Source of the DNA: Prevotella sp. | GTDB taxonomy: Bacteria > Bacteroidota > Bacteroidia > Bacteroidales > Bacteroidaceae | Length of the DNA stretch: 36,101 nt | NCBI GenBank assembly: GCA_017395215.1 | Contig: JAFPVW010000135.1 | Span: forward strand, 1 to 36,101 | Direction of reading: 5' to 3' | Shown here: in pieces, positions 1 to 7,434 of the stretch | Numbering within the stretch: position 1 is the first letter of the stretch | Layout: every line of letters begins with the position of its first letter | The notes under the pieces: model-generated | Databases searched by the model: none | Told to the model about the DNA's origin: nothing | What the model saw: the letters and a program-made list of their open reading frames with translations, nothing else | Translations under genes and position numbers: made by a program

Positions 1-1002
1 ATGGTTGATCGGATAGCTTACGCGGGTGTTCTCGGTTACGCTCTTGTCAGCGAAATCGATCTTGCCGTTCTCGTCCACAGTTACATTCTCCAGAAGGGCG
101 TTACGACGGATAGCAGCGTAGATGTCCGGCTCACTCTCTTTGTCGAGGTTGATCACCTTGGCATAGCAACCGCCTTCGAAGTTGAACACACCCTCGTCGT
201 CCCAGCCGTGCTCGTCGTCGCCGATGAGCAGGCGCTTCGGGTCAGTCGACAGCGTGGTCTTACCTGTGCCGCTGAGGCCGAAGAAGATAGCGGTGTTCTT
301 ACCCTCCATGTCGGTGTTGGCCGAGCAGTGCATCGAAGCGATGCCCTGCAGGGGCAGGTAGTAGTTCATCATCGAGAACATACCCTTCTTCATCTCGCCG
401 CCGTACCATGTGTTAATGATGCACTGCTCGCGGGTAGTAGTGTTGAAGGCCACGCAGGTCTCTGAGTTCAGACCCAGTTCCTTGTAGTTCTCAACCTTGG
501 CCTTCGAAGCGTTGTAGATGACGAAGTTCGGCTCGAACGACTCCAGCTCCTCAGCGGTAGGCTGGATGAACATATTCTTCACGAAGTGAGCCTGCCAGGC
601 CACCTCGACGATGAAGCGCACGCGCAGACGGGTAGCCTCGTTGGCACCGCAGAAAGCGTCCATCACGTACAGGTTCTTGTTGCAGAGCTCCTTGATGGCA
701 ATCTCCTTGACGGTCTTCCAGACCTCTTCGGTCATGGGGTGGTTGTCGTTCTTATATTCCTCGCTGGTCCACCATACCTTGTCCTCGCTCTGTGCATCCT
801 TCACGATGTACTTGTCCTTGGGCGAGCGGCCGGTGTAGATACCAGTCATCACGTTTACAGCGTTCAGCTCAGTGTTCTGACCTTTGTCAAAACCGGTCAG
901 ACCTTCCTTAGTCTCTTCCTCATAGAGGAACTCATACGACGGATTGTGGGCAATCACGGTTGAACCAGTGATGCCATACTGTGTCAAATCTAACTTTGCC
1001 AT
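1..1002 (-). CDS. pckA: Phosphoenolpyruvate carboxykinase (ATP), N-terminal 334 residues (runs off the window)
   Basis: PckA interconverts oxaloacetate + ATP and phosphoenolpyruvate + CO2 + ADP in the cytoplasm. In anaerobic Bacteroidales it usually works in the carboxylating direction, feeding succinate/propionate fermentation (family knowledge). The reading frame starts at ATG (1002-1000) with [10 protein letters not shown] and stays open to the window edge. The family's usual length is about 535 residues, so roughly 200 C-terminal residues lie outside. Visible motifs are TGRSPKDKY (residues 57-65, substrate binding), YGGEMKKG (200-207, metal/substrate site), the P-loop GLSGTGKTT (242-250) and the kinase-2 segment LIGDDEHGW (259-267). 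The gene has its own promoter about 55 bp upstream and appears monocistronic at its 5' side. The assignment is essentially certain. Confidence 0.97.
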   Translation of the reverse strand, partial: MAKLDLTQYGITGSTVIAHNPSYEFLYEEETKEGLTGFDKGQNTELNAVNVMTGIYTGRSPKDKYIVKDAQSEDKVWWTSEEYKNDNHPMTEEVWKTVKEIAIKELCNKNLYVMDAFCGANEATRLRVRFIVEVAWQAHFVKNMFIQPTAEELESFEPNFVIYNASKAKVENYKELGLNSETCVAFNTTTREQCIINTWYGGEMKKGMFSMMNYYLPLQGIASMHCSANTDMEGKNTAIFFGLSGTGKTTLSTDPKRLLIGDDEHGWDDEGVFNFEGGCYAKVINLDKESEPDIYAAIRRNALLENVTVDENGKIDFADKSVTENTRVSYPINH

Positions 1003-1054
1003 ACTTTTGTTGATATTTTTTTGTTATGATGAATACTCACTCTTTTTACGGGTG

Positions 1055-1062
1055 CAAAGGTA
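1055..1062 (-). promoter_or_regulatory. Bacteroidetes -7 promoter box for pckA
   Basis: On the minus strand the sequence reads TACCTTTG, a match to the Bacteroidetes sigma-ABfr -7 consensus TAnnTTTG, about 53 nt upstream of the pckA ATG. The DNA just upstream (1066-1105) is an AT-rich run of short CAATTTT-like repeats. Confidence 0.6.
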
Positions 1063-1135
1063 CGAAAAAGAATTTGAAAATTGATGATTGAAAATTGAGA
1101 AATTGCCGACGGGCGCGCCTTTCTGCGTTAAAGTA

Positions 1136-1178
1136 TCAAAAAACAAATGTCGAAGCGACACTTTTGCCACTTCGACAT
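1136..1178 (-). terminator. Rho-independent terminator after the small lipoprotein gene
   Basis: ATGTCGAAG (1147-1155) pairs with CTTCGACAT (1170-1178). On the minus strand the hairpin is followed by a T-rich run (TTTGTTTTTTG, complement of 1136-1146). It lies about 20 bp past the stop codon at 1199. Confidence 0.75.
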
Positions 1179-1198
1179 ATCAAAAGGAGTGTGCGCGT

Positions 1199-1432
1199 TC
1201 ACCGTTGCTCGTCGACAACGGTCACTGAGTCAGCCTGCTCCACCACTTCCTGCGAGTCGTCCGTCACATACTCCACGGTGTCATCGCCGATGTCGTAAGG
1301 CTCCGGCTGGTAGTTCCTCGGCGCCGGGCCGTAGCAGGCCATGAACAGCAGTGCCGACGAGCCGATGCCGAGCCACGTCAGCATCTTTGTCAGCACTTTG
1401 TTCTTACACTTGTTCCATCTTTTTGCTTTCAT
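1199..1432 (-). CDS. Small putative lipoprotein (77 aa), function unknown
   Basis: This is a 77-residue protein with a basic N-terminus, a hydrophobic stretch (about residues 18-32) and the lipobox-like end LLFMAC, giving a predicted lipidated Cys at about residue 33. The exported part is short, acidic and low in complexity (several EP, DD and VV pairs). The N-terminal region resembles the very small Bacteroidales lipoproteins that are often annotated as radical-SAM-associated, but no radical SAM gene is visible here, so no function is assigned. It is followed by a good terminator, which supports its being a real transcription unit. Lipidation and export are inferred from the sequence only. 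Confidence 0.65.
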   Translation of the reverse strand: MKAKRWNKCKNKVLTKMLTWLGIGSSALLFMACYGPAPRNYQPEPYDIGDDTVEYVTDDSQEVVEQADSVTVVDEQR

Positions 1433-1493
1433 ACGTTCACGGTTTTTTCATATTTTACGTTTCATATTTTATGAAATCTTTTTGTGGTACGTA

Positions 1494-1886
1494 TTACGCA
1501 TACTCTAAAATGAGGTTTGCATCAATGCCCATCTTTGATCTCAGACGCTTGGCAAATGACATGGAGATACGCCGACGGCCACTCATAATCTGACTGAATT
1601 GGGACTCATTGACCCCCAATAACCGTGCTCCGTCTTTCTGCTTCATGCCATGAGCGTAAAAATATTCTTCAATAGAAGCAATGAGAGGCGACTTTTTACG
1701 TAACGGGAGAATATTGAGGTACTCATCCTCATAGTCAGCCATCAGCTTACTCAAATCACCTATCTCACGAGTGTACTCATTCTCACTATCAGGTTCAAGC
1801 ATTCCTTTCTGAGTCGCTTCAGTTATTAGTTCCTCTACACGAGCCTTCACCTTGTCATACTGCTCACGGGTAATCAATTTTTCCAT
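1494..1886 (-). CDS. HigA-type HTH regulator/antitoxin, no toxin partner visible
   Basis: This is a 130-residue protein. An acidic helical N-terminal region (about 1-75) with EQYDKVKARVEELI and a D/E-rich middle is followed by an XRE-type helix-turn-helix (about 78-128: MKQKDGARLLGVNESQFSQI, then GRRRISMSFAKRL). That layout is typical of HigA antitoxins and related regulators. ATG at 1886 is preferred over longer in-frame starts because the conserved protein begins there and a good promoter lies about 25 nt upstream. In higBA loci the toxin usually precedes higA. Here the 145 bp upstream hold only a promoter and the previous gene's terminator, so the gene looks orphaned. It may regulate its own promoter. 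HigA-family membership is likely; antitoxin activity is unproven. Confidence 0.8.
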   Translation of the reverse strand: MEKLITREQYDKVKARVEELITEATQKGMLEPDSENEYTREIGDLSKLMADYEDEYLNILPLRKKSPLIASIEEYFYAHGMKQKDGARLLGVNESQFSQIMSGRRRISMSFAKRLRSKMGIDANLILEYA

Positions 1887-1909
1887 CGTCCTTGCTTCTT
1901 TTGATTGTG

Positions 1910-1941
1910 CAAAGATACTCTTTTCTTTCCAATTATGCAAA
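1910..1941 (-). promoter_or_regulatory. Promoter of the higA-like gene (-33 TTTG, 20-nt spacer, -7 TATCTTTG)
   Basis: On the minus strand TTTG (complement of 1938-1941) is followed after 20 nt by TATCTTTG (complement of 1910-1917). This matches the Bacteroidetes TTTG / TAnnTTTG arrangement and lies 24 nt before the ATG. Confidence 0.7.
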
Positions 1942-1971
1942 TTAATATTCAAAAAAGTAAAGCCGACTTGC

Positions 1972-2006
1972 AAAAAATGCCTGCCGGAGAAAACTCCAGC
2001 AGGCAT
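1972..2006 (-). terminator. Rho-independent terminator of the cohesin/dockerin operon
   Basis: The arms ATGCCTGCCGGAG (1977-1989) and CTCCAGCAGGCAT (1994-2006) form a 13-bp stem with one mismatch and an AAAA loop. A T-run follows on the minus strand. It lies 25 bp past the small peptide gene that ends at 2032. Confidence 0.85.
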
Positions 2007-2031
2007 TACTTTGTTATGTATTCTTCGTTGA

Positions 2032-2226
2032 TTACTCGCCAAAGATGAACTTACCCATCGGGATGCGCGACTCGGGATCGAGCTCGCCCTCAATGTCTAT
2101 GCCACCATAACCAATATCGAACGGATCTTCACTGCTGACGCCGCTGGCGGCAATCATCTCTTCGGTCATGTATTCCAGTATCTCCGTCTGGGGAGCAAAA
2201 TATACTTTCTTCATAGCTGTCTTCAT
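2032..2226 (-). CDS. Small acidic leader-like protein (64 aa, or 60 from the second ATG)
   Basis: It begins MKTAMKKVYFAPQTEILEYM and continues into a Gly/Asp/Glu-rich, acidic tail. The MKKxYxxPxTE-type start is a recurring motif of small uncharacterised Bacteroidales proteins and resembles a leader segment. There is no Cys, no hydrophobic export signal and no known domain. The first ATG follows directly on the TAA of the upstream gene, which suggests translational coupling; the second ATG (2214) would give 60 residues. It is the last gene of a three-gene operon closed by a strong terminator. It could be a secreted or modified peptide or a small cytoplasmic protein; the sequence does not decide. 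Confidence 0.6.
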   Translation of the reverse strand: MKTAMKKVYFAPQTEILEYMTEEMIAASGVSSEDPFDIGYGGIDIEGELDPESRIPMGKFIFGE

Positions 2227-3384
2227 TTACTTTTTAATGACTTTCTTACCATTAACGATATACACGCCCTTACCGGCCTTGCTAACACGCTGTCCGCTCA
2301 GAGTGTAAATCTCTTCCTCGCCGTTGGTCTTCAGGTTCTTGATGGCAGTAACGTCATCGAACGTGATGTAAATGCGAGAAGCTGCGTCATAAGCTACCAG
2401 TGTTTCCTTTAACTCAAAGTATGCACGGAATGCCTTCATTTTATTATCTCCCTTTGAATACCAGAACTTGCCGTCATTGAGGAACAAATTCTCTTCGGGA
2501 ACAGGAGTATTTGCAACATATGTACCATACATCCCAGCCTTTTTCCCAAAGTCTTTAGCCTCAAGTTCAGGGGCACTTTCAGGAGTAATGTTTACACCTT
2601 CAACAGTGAATTGAGATACAGGGTTATTTACCTTGATAATGAAGGGACGATTAGCTTCAATAGTCGAAATACTCTTGAAGCCTACAGCAATGGCAACGAC
2701 GTTTTCATCATCATCTTCCTCAATTTTACAACCTGTTATCTCGCCCAGTTGCACACCATCTCCAAAGGCAGTTTTAATCTGAGCAGCATCCATTGCGAAC
2801 GGGAAGCAACCAGTGCTCCATGTATTATCAGCAATGGTGCGCTTCATAAGAACTTTCACGCCATTTGCAGCCTTGGGTGCCTCTGTAGCGTTTTCGTCAA
2901 GTGTCATATAATCAACGACATTTACTTTGAAAGTGAGATTATCCACTGCAGCTTTACCACCAGTTTGTATCAAGAATGCAAAATTTTTGATAGTAACATC
3001 ATAGCTTCCAGTTTGAACACTCTTGTCCACTTTCAGTTCGAAAGTTGCAATCTGAAATTCACCAGCAGGTAATACAATATCGTCAGATGTTGCCAAAATA
3101 TTAGCATAACCATCTTGCACATCACCAACACTCAGCTTTCCTGAAGTCCTGGTTTTGTCCCAAATATTGTTGTCAACAGTAGATACTCCTGTTGTTGTGA
3201 ATCCCTCCGGAACATATGCATCAAATTGGAATCCAGTGTAATCACCAGCAGACTCAGTGTCAATTGTCAAGGCAACATTTACGGTTCCACCTTGCATTAC
3301 CTCAACATCAGCAACAGAAAACTTCTGTGCATTGGCCATTCCAAAAACAGCCAAAAGGCCTAAAGTAAAAATGTATTTTTTCAT
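2227..3384 (-). CDS. Exported cohesin-like protein with a Bacteroidetes C-terminal sorting-like tail (385 aa)
   Basis: A signal peptide (residues 1-19, ending MANA) is followed by Gln, so the mature protein would start at Gln20. Residues about 20-150 form a cohesin-like beta domain with alternating hydrophobic strands (VNVALTID, GFQFDAYVPEGF, FELKVDKSV). The middle (about 165-335) is a beta-rich region without a family I can name. The C-terminus (about 355-385) reads EEEIYTLSGQRV then GKGVYIVNGKKVIKK, the pattern of C-terminal segments found on many exported Prevotella/Bacteroides proteins and related to type IX sorting tails. It lies 11 bp downstream of the dockerin-bearing protein and directly upstream of a small peptide gene. 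A cell-surface or secreted role in protein-protein attachment is inferred. Confidence 0.75.
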   Translation of the reverse strand: MKKYIFTLGLLAVFGMANAQKFSVADVEVMQGGTVNVALTIDTESAGDYTGFQFDAYVPEGFTTTGVSTVDNNIWDKTRTSGKLSVGDVQDGYANILATSDDIVLPAGEFQIATFELKVDKSVQTGSYDVTIKNFAFLIQTGGKAAVDNLTFKVNVVDYMTLDENATEAPKAANGVKVLMKRTIADNTWSTGCFPFAMDAAQIKTAFGDGVQLGEITGCKIEEDDDENVVAIAVGFKSISTIEANRPFIIKVNNPVSQFTVEGVNITPESAPELEAKDFGKKAGMYGTYVANTPVPEENLFLNDGKFWYSKGDNKMKAFRAYFELKETLVAYDAASRIYITFDDVTAIKNLKTNGEEEIYTLSGQRVSKAGKGVYIVNGKKVIKK

Positions 3385-3395
3385 ATCTCTTTTTT

Positions 3396-4103
3396 TTATT
3401 CCTTACGCAGATATATTCTAATAGCCCTATTTACATCATCACCGTCTATAACACCATCGATATATGAATCAGCAGCAACCTTATTGAAACCCGTCGGGTT
3501 TTTCCTAAGATAATAGCGGATTAACTGGTTGACATCATCACCATCAACTATTTTGTCTCCGTTAACGTCGCCAAAGATAACAGCATCATCATCTGCACTT
3601 GAGGCATTAGCTAACTCGGCTCCCTCGGAGGCAGTTGCAAAAATCGCCTTACTTACCTCAATATTTCCACCTGTGTAATCCTCAGAGGCAGTAACACTAA
3701 AATAGATGACATAATCACCAGATTCTCCCGTCAGAGGTATATTACCATCCTCAAGGTTACCATCATTGAATTTTGCCGAATAAGCAACGATTCGCTTTTT
3801 TCCTTCAACGTCACCAGTCAAAATATTATGATAGGTAGCGTCACTGGTACGGCGCGACTTAATACTGCTCTCATCAATTGTCAAGCCTGCGGGCAATGCA
3901 ATATCCATCTGAAAAGCAGTAAATGCAGTTGTGTTCTCTAAAGAGACAGCCACCTGTTTTGTTTGTCCCGCCTTAATGTTCAAGGGACTAACAACACGCA
4001 CATTGTCATCTGCCCAAGCGCTTGATGCAGCCACCAGCATAAGGCAGAGAGCCGATAGTTTTCGTAGGCGCGCAGCCCACGACGATTGATTGTTTTGTTT
4101 CAT
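3396..4103 (-). CDS. Exported cohesin-like protein with C-terminal type I dockerin pair (235 aa)
   Basis: The signal peptide (about 1-31) ends SSAWA. Residues about 33-165 form a cohesin-like domain (VKAGQTKQVAVSLENT-like start, then FQMDIALPAGLTI). The C-terminus (about 173-235) carries two dockerin calcium-loop repeats: DVNGDKIVDGDDVNQLIRYY and a second copy with DGVIDGDDVNRAIRIYLRK. Dockerin loops bind Ca2+ and usually dock to cohesins. Having both module types on one short protein, beside a second cohesin-like protein, suggests self-assembly or a scaffold-like surface complex rather than a catalytic role. No catalytic domain is present. It is the first gene of the operon, with a promoter about 42 bp upstream. 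Confidence 0.82.
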   Translation of the reverse strand: MKQNNQSSWAARLRKLSALCLMLVAASSAWADDNVRVVSPLNIKAGQTKQVAVSLENTTAFTAFQMDIALPAGLTIDESSIKSRRTSDATYHNILTGDVEGKKRIVAYSAKFNDGNLEDGNIPLTGESGDYVIYFSVTASEDYTGGNIEVSKAIFATASEGAELANASSADDDAVIFGDVNGDKIVDGDDVNQLIRYYLRKNPTGFNKVAADSYIDGVIDGDDVNRAIRIYLRKE

Positions 4104-4144
4104 ATTAAACTATATTTTAAGTTATCAGTTTATAAACTCCGCTG

Positions 4145-4152
4145 CAAATTTA
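4145..4152 (-). promoter_or_regulatory. -7 promoter box of the cohesin/dockerin operon
   Basis: The minus strand reads TAAATTTG, matching TAnnTTTG, about 42 nt upstream of the ATG at 4103. Confidence 0.55.
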
Positions 4153-4311
4153 AGCATATTTTTCGAAACGTCCAAATAATTCTCTGTTTTTTTCTATATT
4201 TTTTCTGTGCATCTTATTCCGACTACTGTATTAGGACAAGTTCTATGAGTGCTGTTACGTCTTGGATATTCACTAAGGGGTGCCGAGCTGAACGGAGCAA
4301 GTGGGCGGGTT

Positions 4312-4342
4312 GGTCGGAGTAACTCGGCAGGTTACTCCGACC
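4312..4342. repeat. Perfect 12-bp inverted repeat (hairpin)
   Basis: GGTCGGAGTAAC (4312-4323) and GTTACTCCGACC (4331-4342) are perfect complements around a 7-nt loop. No T-run follows on either strand, so it is not an obvious terminator. It lies in the 449-bp gap between divergent and terminating minus-strand units. Confidence 0.8.
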
Positions 4343-4431
4343 AAAAGGGGCGTGACAACAAAATAAAAAAGTGACGACACCTCCCTTCTGATCTCTGTAA
4401 CCCCGATGTATAAAAGGTTCCCAAGGTTTTG

Positions 4432-4532
4432 AGACCTCCCGTCAGAGGTCCCATCGACCTCCCATCAACCTCCCGTGCTGAAACGCTGATGTAGAAAGGT
4501 GTTTCGGAAGAAAACAGGAGGATGGGAGGTCT
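4432..4532. repeat. Intergenic array of ACCTCCC-type repeats with an inverted copy at the far end
   Basis: AGACCTCCC (4432-4440) is followed by further GAGGTCCC, GACCTCCC and AACCTCCC copies spaced about 10-18 bp apart. The far end carries the inverse GGGAGGTCT (4524-4532), followed on the plus strand by TTTT. The segment can fold into alternative hairpins and lies just past the stop of the glutaminyl cyclase gene (4553), where a transcription end is expected. With the hairpin at 4312-4342 and the promoter at 4145, this accounts for most of the 4104-4552 gap; no ORF is convincing there. Confidence 0.6.
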
Positions 4533-4552
4533 TTTCGTGAATAACAGGACAG

Positions 4553-5539
4553 CTACTCGCTAAACAGCACCTGAATGATGGTCTGGCCGACGGCCTGGAG
4601 GGTGTTGCGGTCGATGTGCTGCATATCGTCGTTGACAGTATGCCACGTCGGGCCGAAGGAGCTGGCTTCGCAGTCGGGATAGTGGGGGATGATGTCGATG
4701 CAGGGGATGCCAGCCACGCGGTTTAGGGGCAGATGGTCGTCGGTGATGGCGTTGCCCTCTTCCTTGGGGAACAGGCTGCCGTAGCCGACCGTCTGGGCGG
4801 CACTCCACACACGGCGCACGACGTCGGGGGCGAAGGCGAGCGACACCTGCTCCTGATAGAAGCGGGCACCCTGGCCGCCCACCATGTCGAGCAGGATGCC
4901 GTAGCGGTAGCGGGGAGCCGAGGTGTCGGCTGCATACTGCATGGCCCAGTACTGGGCACCGAGCGCCCACGTGTCGGCATCACTCCCCTCCGTCTCTACC
5001 CACTGCGGAGTGCCCCAGTCCTCGGCATCGAAGCAGACGAAGTCGACGCCCACGGCGAGCGTGTCGCCCGCCAGCAGCCGTGCCACCTCGAGCATGACAG
5101 CCACGCCCGATGCGCCGTCGTTGGCGGCCATCACGGGTTTACGATGGTTCTTCTCGTCGGGGTCGTTGTCGGCCCAGGGACGGCTGTCCCAGTGGGCACA
5201 GAGCAGCACGCGCGGCGTAAGCTCCGGGCGATACGAGGCTATGATGTTGGTACTGCGCAGACGGGTGTCGTCGTAGCCCCGGAGGTCGGCCTTCTGCAGC
5301 GTGACCTCCATGCCATACTGGCGGAACTTCTCGGCAATCCACTCGCCGCAGCGGTCGTGGGCCTCGCTGTTCATCGTGCGCGGGCCGAAGTCGCACTGCT
5401 GCTGGCAGAAGAGGTAGGCCGAGTCGGCCATGAACGCCGGGCCGACAGGTTCGGAATTTGCTGTTTCCATAGTACTTTTGCTGGTGTTGCCGCAGGCTGT
5501 CAGCACAATGAGTGCCAATAAATACATTATCTTATTCAT
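4553..5539 (-). CDS. Glutaminyl-peptide cyclotransferase, M28-fold zinc lipoprotein
   Basis: Glutaminyl cyclase converts N-terminal Gln of exported proteins to pyroglutamate. The 328-residue protein has a lipoprotein signal (LLALIVLTAC, Cys at about 16), so it should sit in the periplasm on a membrane. The M28-like zinc site is visible: the first ligand His in LLCAHWDSRPWAD (about 112-124), the Asp in MAANDGASGVAVMLE (about 137-151) and the acidic FDAEDWG motif (about 168-176). A C-terminal His (PTWHTVNDDMQHID) completes the site. The FGPRTMNSEAHDRCGEW segment is typical of bacterial QC rather than of aminopeptidases. Five exported proteins in this window carry Gln at the predicted mature +1 position, which fits this enzyme's role. 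The start is preceded by a 7-bp tandem array. An aminopeptidase annotation is the main alternative. Confidence 0.9.
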   Translation of the reverse strand: MNKIMYLLALIVLTACGNTSKSTMETANSEPVGPAFMADSAYLFCQQQCDFGPRTMNSEAHDRCGEWIAEKFRQYGMEVTLQKADLRGYDDTRLRSTNIIASYRPELTPRVLLCAHWDSRPWADNDPDEKNHRKPVMAANDGASGVAVMLEVARLLAGDTLAVGVDFVCFDAEDWGTPQWVETEGSDADTWALGAQYWAMQYAADTSAPRYRYGILLDMVGGQGARFYQEQVSLAFAPDVVRRVWSAAQTVGYGSLFPKEEGNAITDDHLPLNRVAGIPCIDIIPHYPDCEASSFGPTWHTVNDDMQHIDRNTLQAVGQTIIQVLFSE

Positions 5540-5576
5540 AGCTTTTCATTTCTCATTCCTCATTTCTCATTCCTCA
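5540..5576 (-). repeat. 7-bp tandem repeats filling the gap before the glutaminyl cyclase start
   Basis: On the minus strand about five units alternate ATGAGGA and ATGAGAA from the upstream gene's stop codon (5574-5576, itself part of the array) to the ATG at 5539. Each unit contains the start/stop overlap ATGA, and because the period is 7 the copies fall in successive frames. Confidence 0.85.
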
Positions 5577-7406
5577 TTTCTTCTGTACTTGTGTCATGAC
5601 GCGAAGAAAGTTGCCGCCCCAGATCTTCTGGATATCGCGCTCGGAGTAGCGGCGGGCAAGGAGCTGGCGCGTGAAGTTGATCAGCTCCGACGAGTCGCGC
5701 AGGCCGCGGATGCCGCCGTCGCCGTCGAAGTCGGTGCCCAGTCCGACGTGGTCGATGCCCATGATGCGGATGGCATGCTCCAAATGAGCAATGGCACCAA
5801 GGACAGTAGCCTCGCCGTCCTTGACGAGGAAACCGTTGTAAAGGGTGATCTGCATCACGCCGCCCGCAGCAGCCAGACGCTGCATCTGGTCGTCGGTGAG
5901 GTTGCGGGGATGGTCGCAGAGGGCGCGGCACGACGAATGGCTGCAGACGATGGGCGTCTGACTGATGTCGAGGGCGTCGTAGAACGACTTGTCGCCGGCG
6001 TGGCTCAGGTCGACCATCAGTCCGAGGCGGTTCATCTCGCGGATGACCTGCTCGCCGAAGCGGCTGACGCCGTCGTGGGTGTTGCAGCCGCGGCAGGAGT
6101 CGCAGAGGTCGTTGTCGCCGTTGTGGCAGAGGGTGATATAGACCACGCCTCGGTCGGCGAAGTGCTCGACGTTCTTCAGCTCGCCGCCAAGGGCCAGCCC
6201 GTTCTCGATGCCGAGCATGATCGACTTGCGGCCGTGGCGCTTGTTCTCGTAGAGGTCGCCAGGGGTGCGGGCCAGGGCTATGTAGTCGGCATTCGCATTG
6301 ACAATCTCCTCAATCTTGTCGAAGATAAGGTCGGCATACTCCGTGGGTCCCTGCACGTCGAAGTCGACCTTGCTGGAGAAGGTCTCGCCCATCTTCGGCT
6401 GCGGCAGGTAGGCGACCATGATGGTGGCATCCTGCCGGCCTTCGGTCATCTTGTGCAGGTCGACGAGTATGCGGGGGTCGCGCTGCTCGAAATGTATGCC
6501 CTGCGGGAAGAACATCGGCGTGTCGCAGTGGGTGTCGAGCGTCAGCACGCGGTTGTGCACCTCGTGGGCGTGGCGGTAGGCATTAGCCTCAGCGACGAGC
6601 CACTCGAACAGGGGCAGACCGTCGTCGCCCAGGCACTCCGGGTGCCACTGCACGCCGAGTATGCTCTTGAACTCCGAGCTCTCGATGACCTCGATGATGC
6701 CGTCAGTGACAGTAGCCACGACACGGAACCGCTCGCCCGGCTCGCTGACGGCCTGGTGGTGGAAGGAGTTGACGAGGAGCCTCCCACCATCCCCCTCAAG
6801 CCTCCCCCCTGCCCCCTCCCGTAGAGGGGGAGTCTTGAGCGCTTCTATATATATATTATATAAGGTGGAATCTTCGGCGATGGTGACGCTATGGGTTGGC
6901 TCTGAGCGGTCGGCGTCCTGCGAATGCTTGACCGAGCCTCCCCTCCCTATGGGTGAGGGGCCGGGGGTGGAGCTTATGTCCTGACAGACCTTGCCGCCCA
7001 GTGCGACGGCCAGCGTCTGAATGCCGCGACAGATGCCGAGCATGGGCATCTGGCGGTTGTAGGCCAGGCGGGTGATGAGCAGCTCGGGCAGGTCGCGCTC
7101 GCTGTTGATGCCACGGAGTCCGGGCACCGGCTCCTCGCCGCAGTACAAGGGGTTGATGTCGCCGCCACCGCTGAGGATGAGCGCGTCGATGTGGTCGAGC
7201 GTGTTCATCAGCACGGCCTTGTCGGCCGACGGCGGAATAATGACGGGCGTGCCCCCGGCACGGATGACCGACTGGTAATAGCCCTTGCCCAGCTTGCAGG
7301 TAAGGTCCTCGTAGTTGCCCGTAATGCCAATGACGGGCTGACGGCTGGCAGCGGGATAGCCGCTGTACACCGCGTCGATATGGTTCTGCAGACTAAAACT
7401 TTTCAC
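5574..7406 (-). CDS. Fusion of C26 gamma-glutamyl hydrolase/class I amidotransferase with M19 membrane-type dipeptidase (610 aa)
   Basis: Residues about 22-275 are a peptidase C26 (PuuD-like) domain: the nucleophile Cys is in LGICRGIQTLAVALGG, and the His-Glu pair is in LGVQWHPE. Residues about 285-605 are an M19 (renal dipeptidase) domain with metal ligands in LTLDTHCDTPMF, the bridging Glu in MLGIENGLALGG, then DLSHAG, VCSHSSCRALCDHPRN and HVGLGTDFDG. No signal peptide is seen, so it is likely cytoplasmic. C26 enzymes cleave gamma-glutamyl bonds and M19 enzymes cleave dipeptides such as Cys-Gly, so the fusion could degrade gamma-glutamyl peptides in two steps (inference). Two GC-rich palindromic insertions interrupt the C26 domain in frame (residues about 145-158 and 190-208). 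The best start is GTG at 7406, preceded by a TGA two codons upstream. It lies 17 bp downstream of the Lrp-family gene. Confidence 0.88.
   Translation of the reverse strand: MKSFSLQNHIDAVYSGYPAASRQPVIGITGNYEDLTCKLGKGYYQSVIRAGGTPVIIPPSADKAVLMNTLDHIDALILSGGGDINPLYCGEEPVPGLRGINSERDLPELLITRLAYNRQMPMLGICRGIQTLAVALGGKVCQDISSTPGPSPIGRGGSVKHSQDADRSEPTHSVTIAEDSTLYNIYIEALKTPPLREGAGGRLEGDGGRLLVNSFHHQAVSEPGERFRVVATVTDGIIEVIESSEFKSILGVQWHPECLGDDGLPLFEWLVAEANAYRHAHEVHNRVLTLDTHCDTPMFFPQGIHFEQRDPRILVDLHKMTEGRQDATIMVAYLPQPKMGETFSSKVDFDVQGPTEYADLIFDKIEEIVNANADYIALARTPGDLYENKRHGRKSIMLGIENGLALGGELKNVEHFADRGVVYITLCHNGDNDLCDSCRGCNTHDGVSRFGEQVIREMNRLGLMVDLSHAGDKSFYDALDISQTPIVCSHSSCRALCDHPRNLTDDQMQRLAAAGGVMQITLYNGFLVKDGEATVLGAIAHLEHAIRIMGIDHVGLGTDFDGDGGIRGLRDSSELINFTRQLLARRYSERDIQKIWGGNFLRVMTQVQKK
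6781..6838 (-). repeat. GC-rich palindromic element inserted in frame in the C26 domain (copy A1)
   Basis: CCCCCTC (6812-6818) pairs with GAGGGGG (6824-6830), in a region of Pro/Arg/Gly/Glu codons. It encodes roughly TPPLREGAGGRLEGDGG, placed between the conserved HSVTI strand and the VNSFHHQAV motif of the domain. The same unit, in the same plus-strand orientation, recurs at 21460 inside the RND pump gene. Confidence 0.75.
6934..6972 (-). repeat. GC-rich palindromic element inserted in frame in the C26 domain (copy A2)
   Basis: CCCCTCCC (6940-6947) faces GTGAGGGG (6953-6960), and the unit ends in CCGGGGGTGGAG. It encodes SSTPGPSPIGRGGS in the amidotransferase domain. Similar plus-strand units lie at 21507-21542, 22565-22601 and 24188-24216. 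Confidence 0.75.
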
Positions 7407-7434
7407 CTTTCACTCTTCACTTTTCACTTCTCAA
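7407..7434 (-). repeat. 7-bp tandem repeats at the lrp/dipeptidase junction
   Basis: On the minus strand four units (AGTGAAA, AGTGAAG, AGTGAAA, GGTGAAA) run through the TGA stop of the Lrp gene (7424-7426) to the GTG start at 7406. Each unit carries a GTGA start/stop overlap. Confidence 0.8.

Noticed and set aside
5430-6824. 464-codon plus-strand frame opposite the C26/M19 fusion.
   Set aside because: Its composition is repetitive Val/Ala/Asp without domains, and the minus-strand frame has complete catalytic motifs of two peptidase families.
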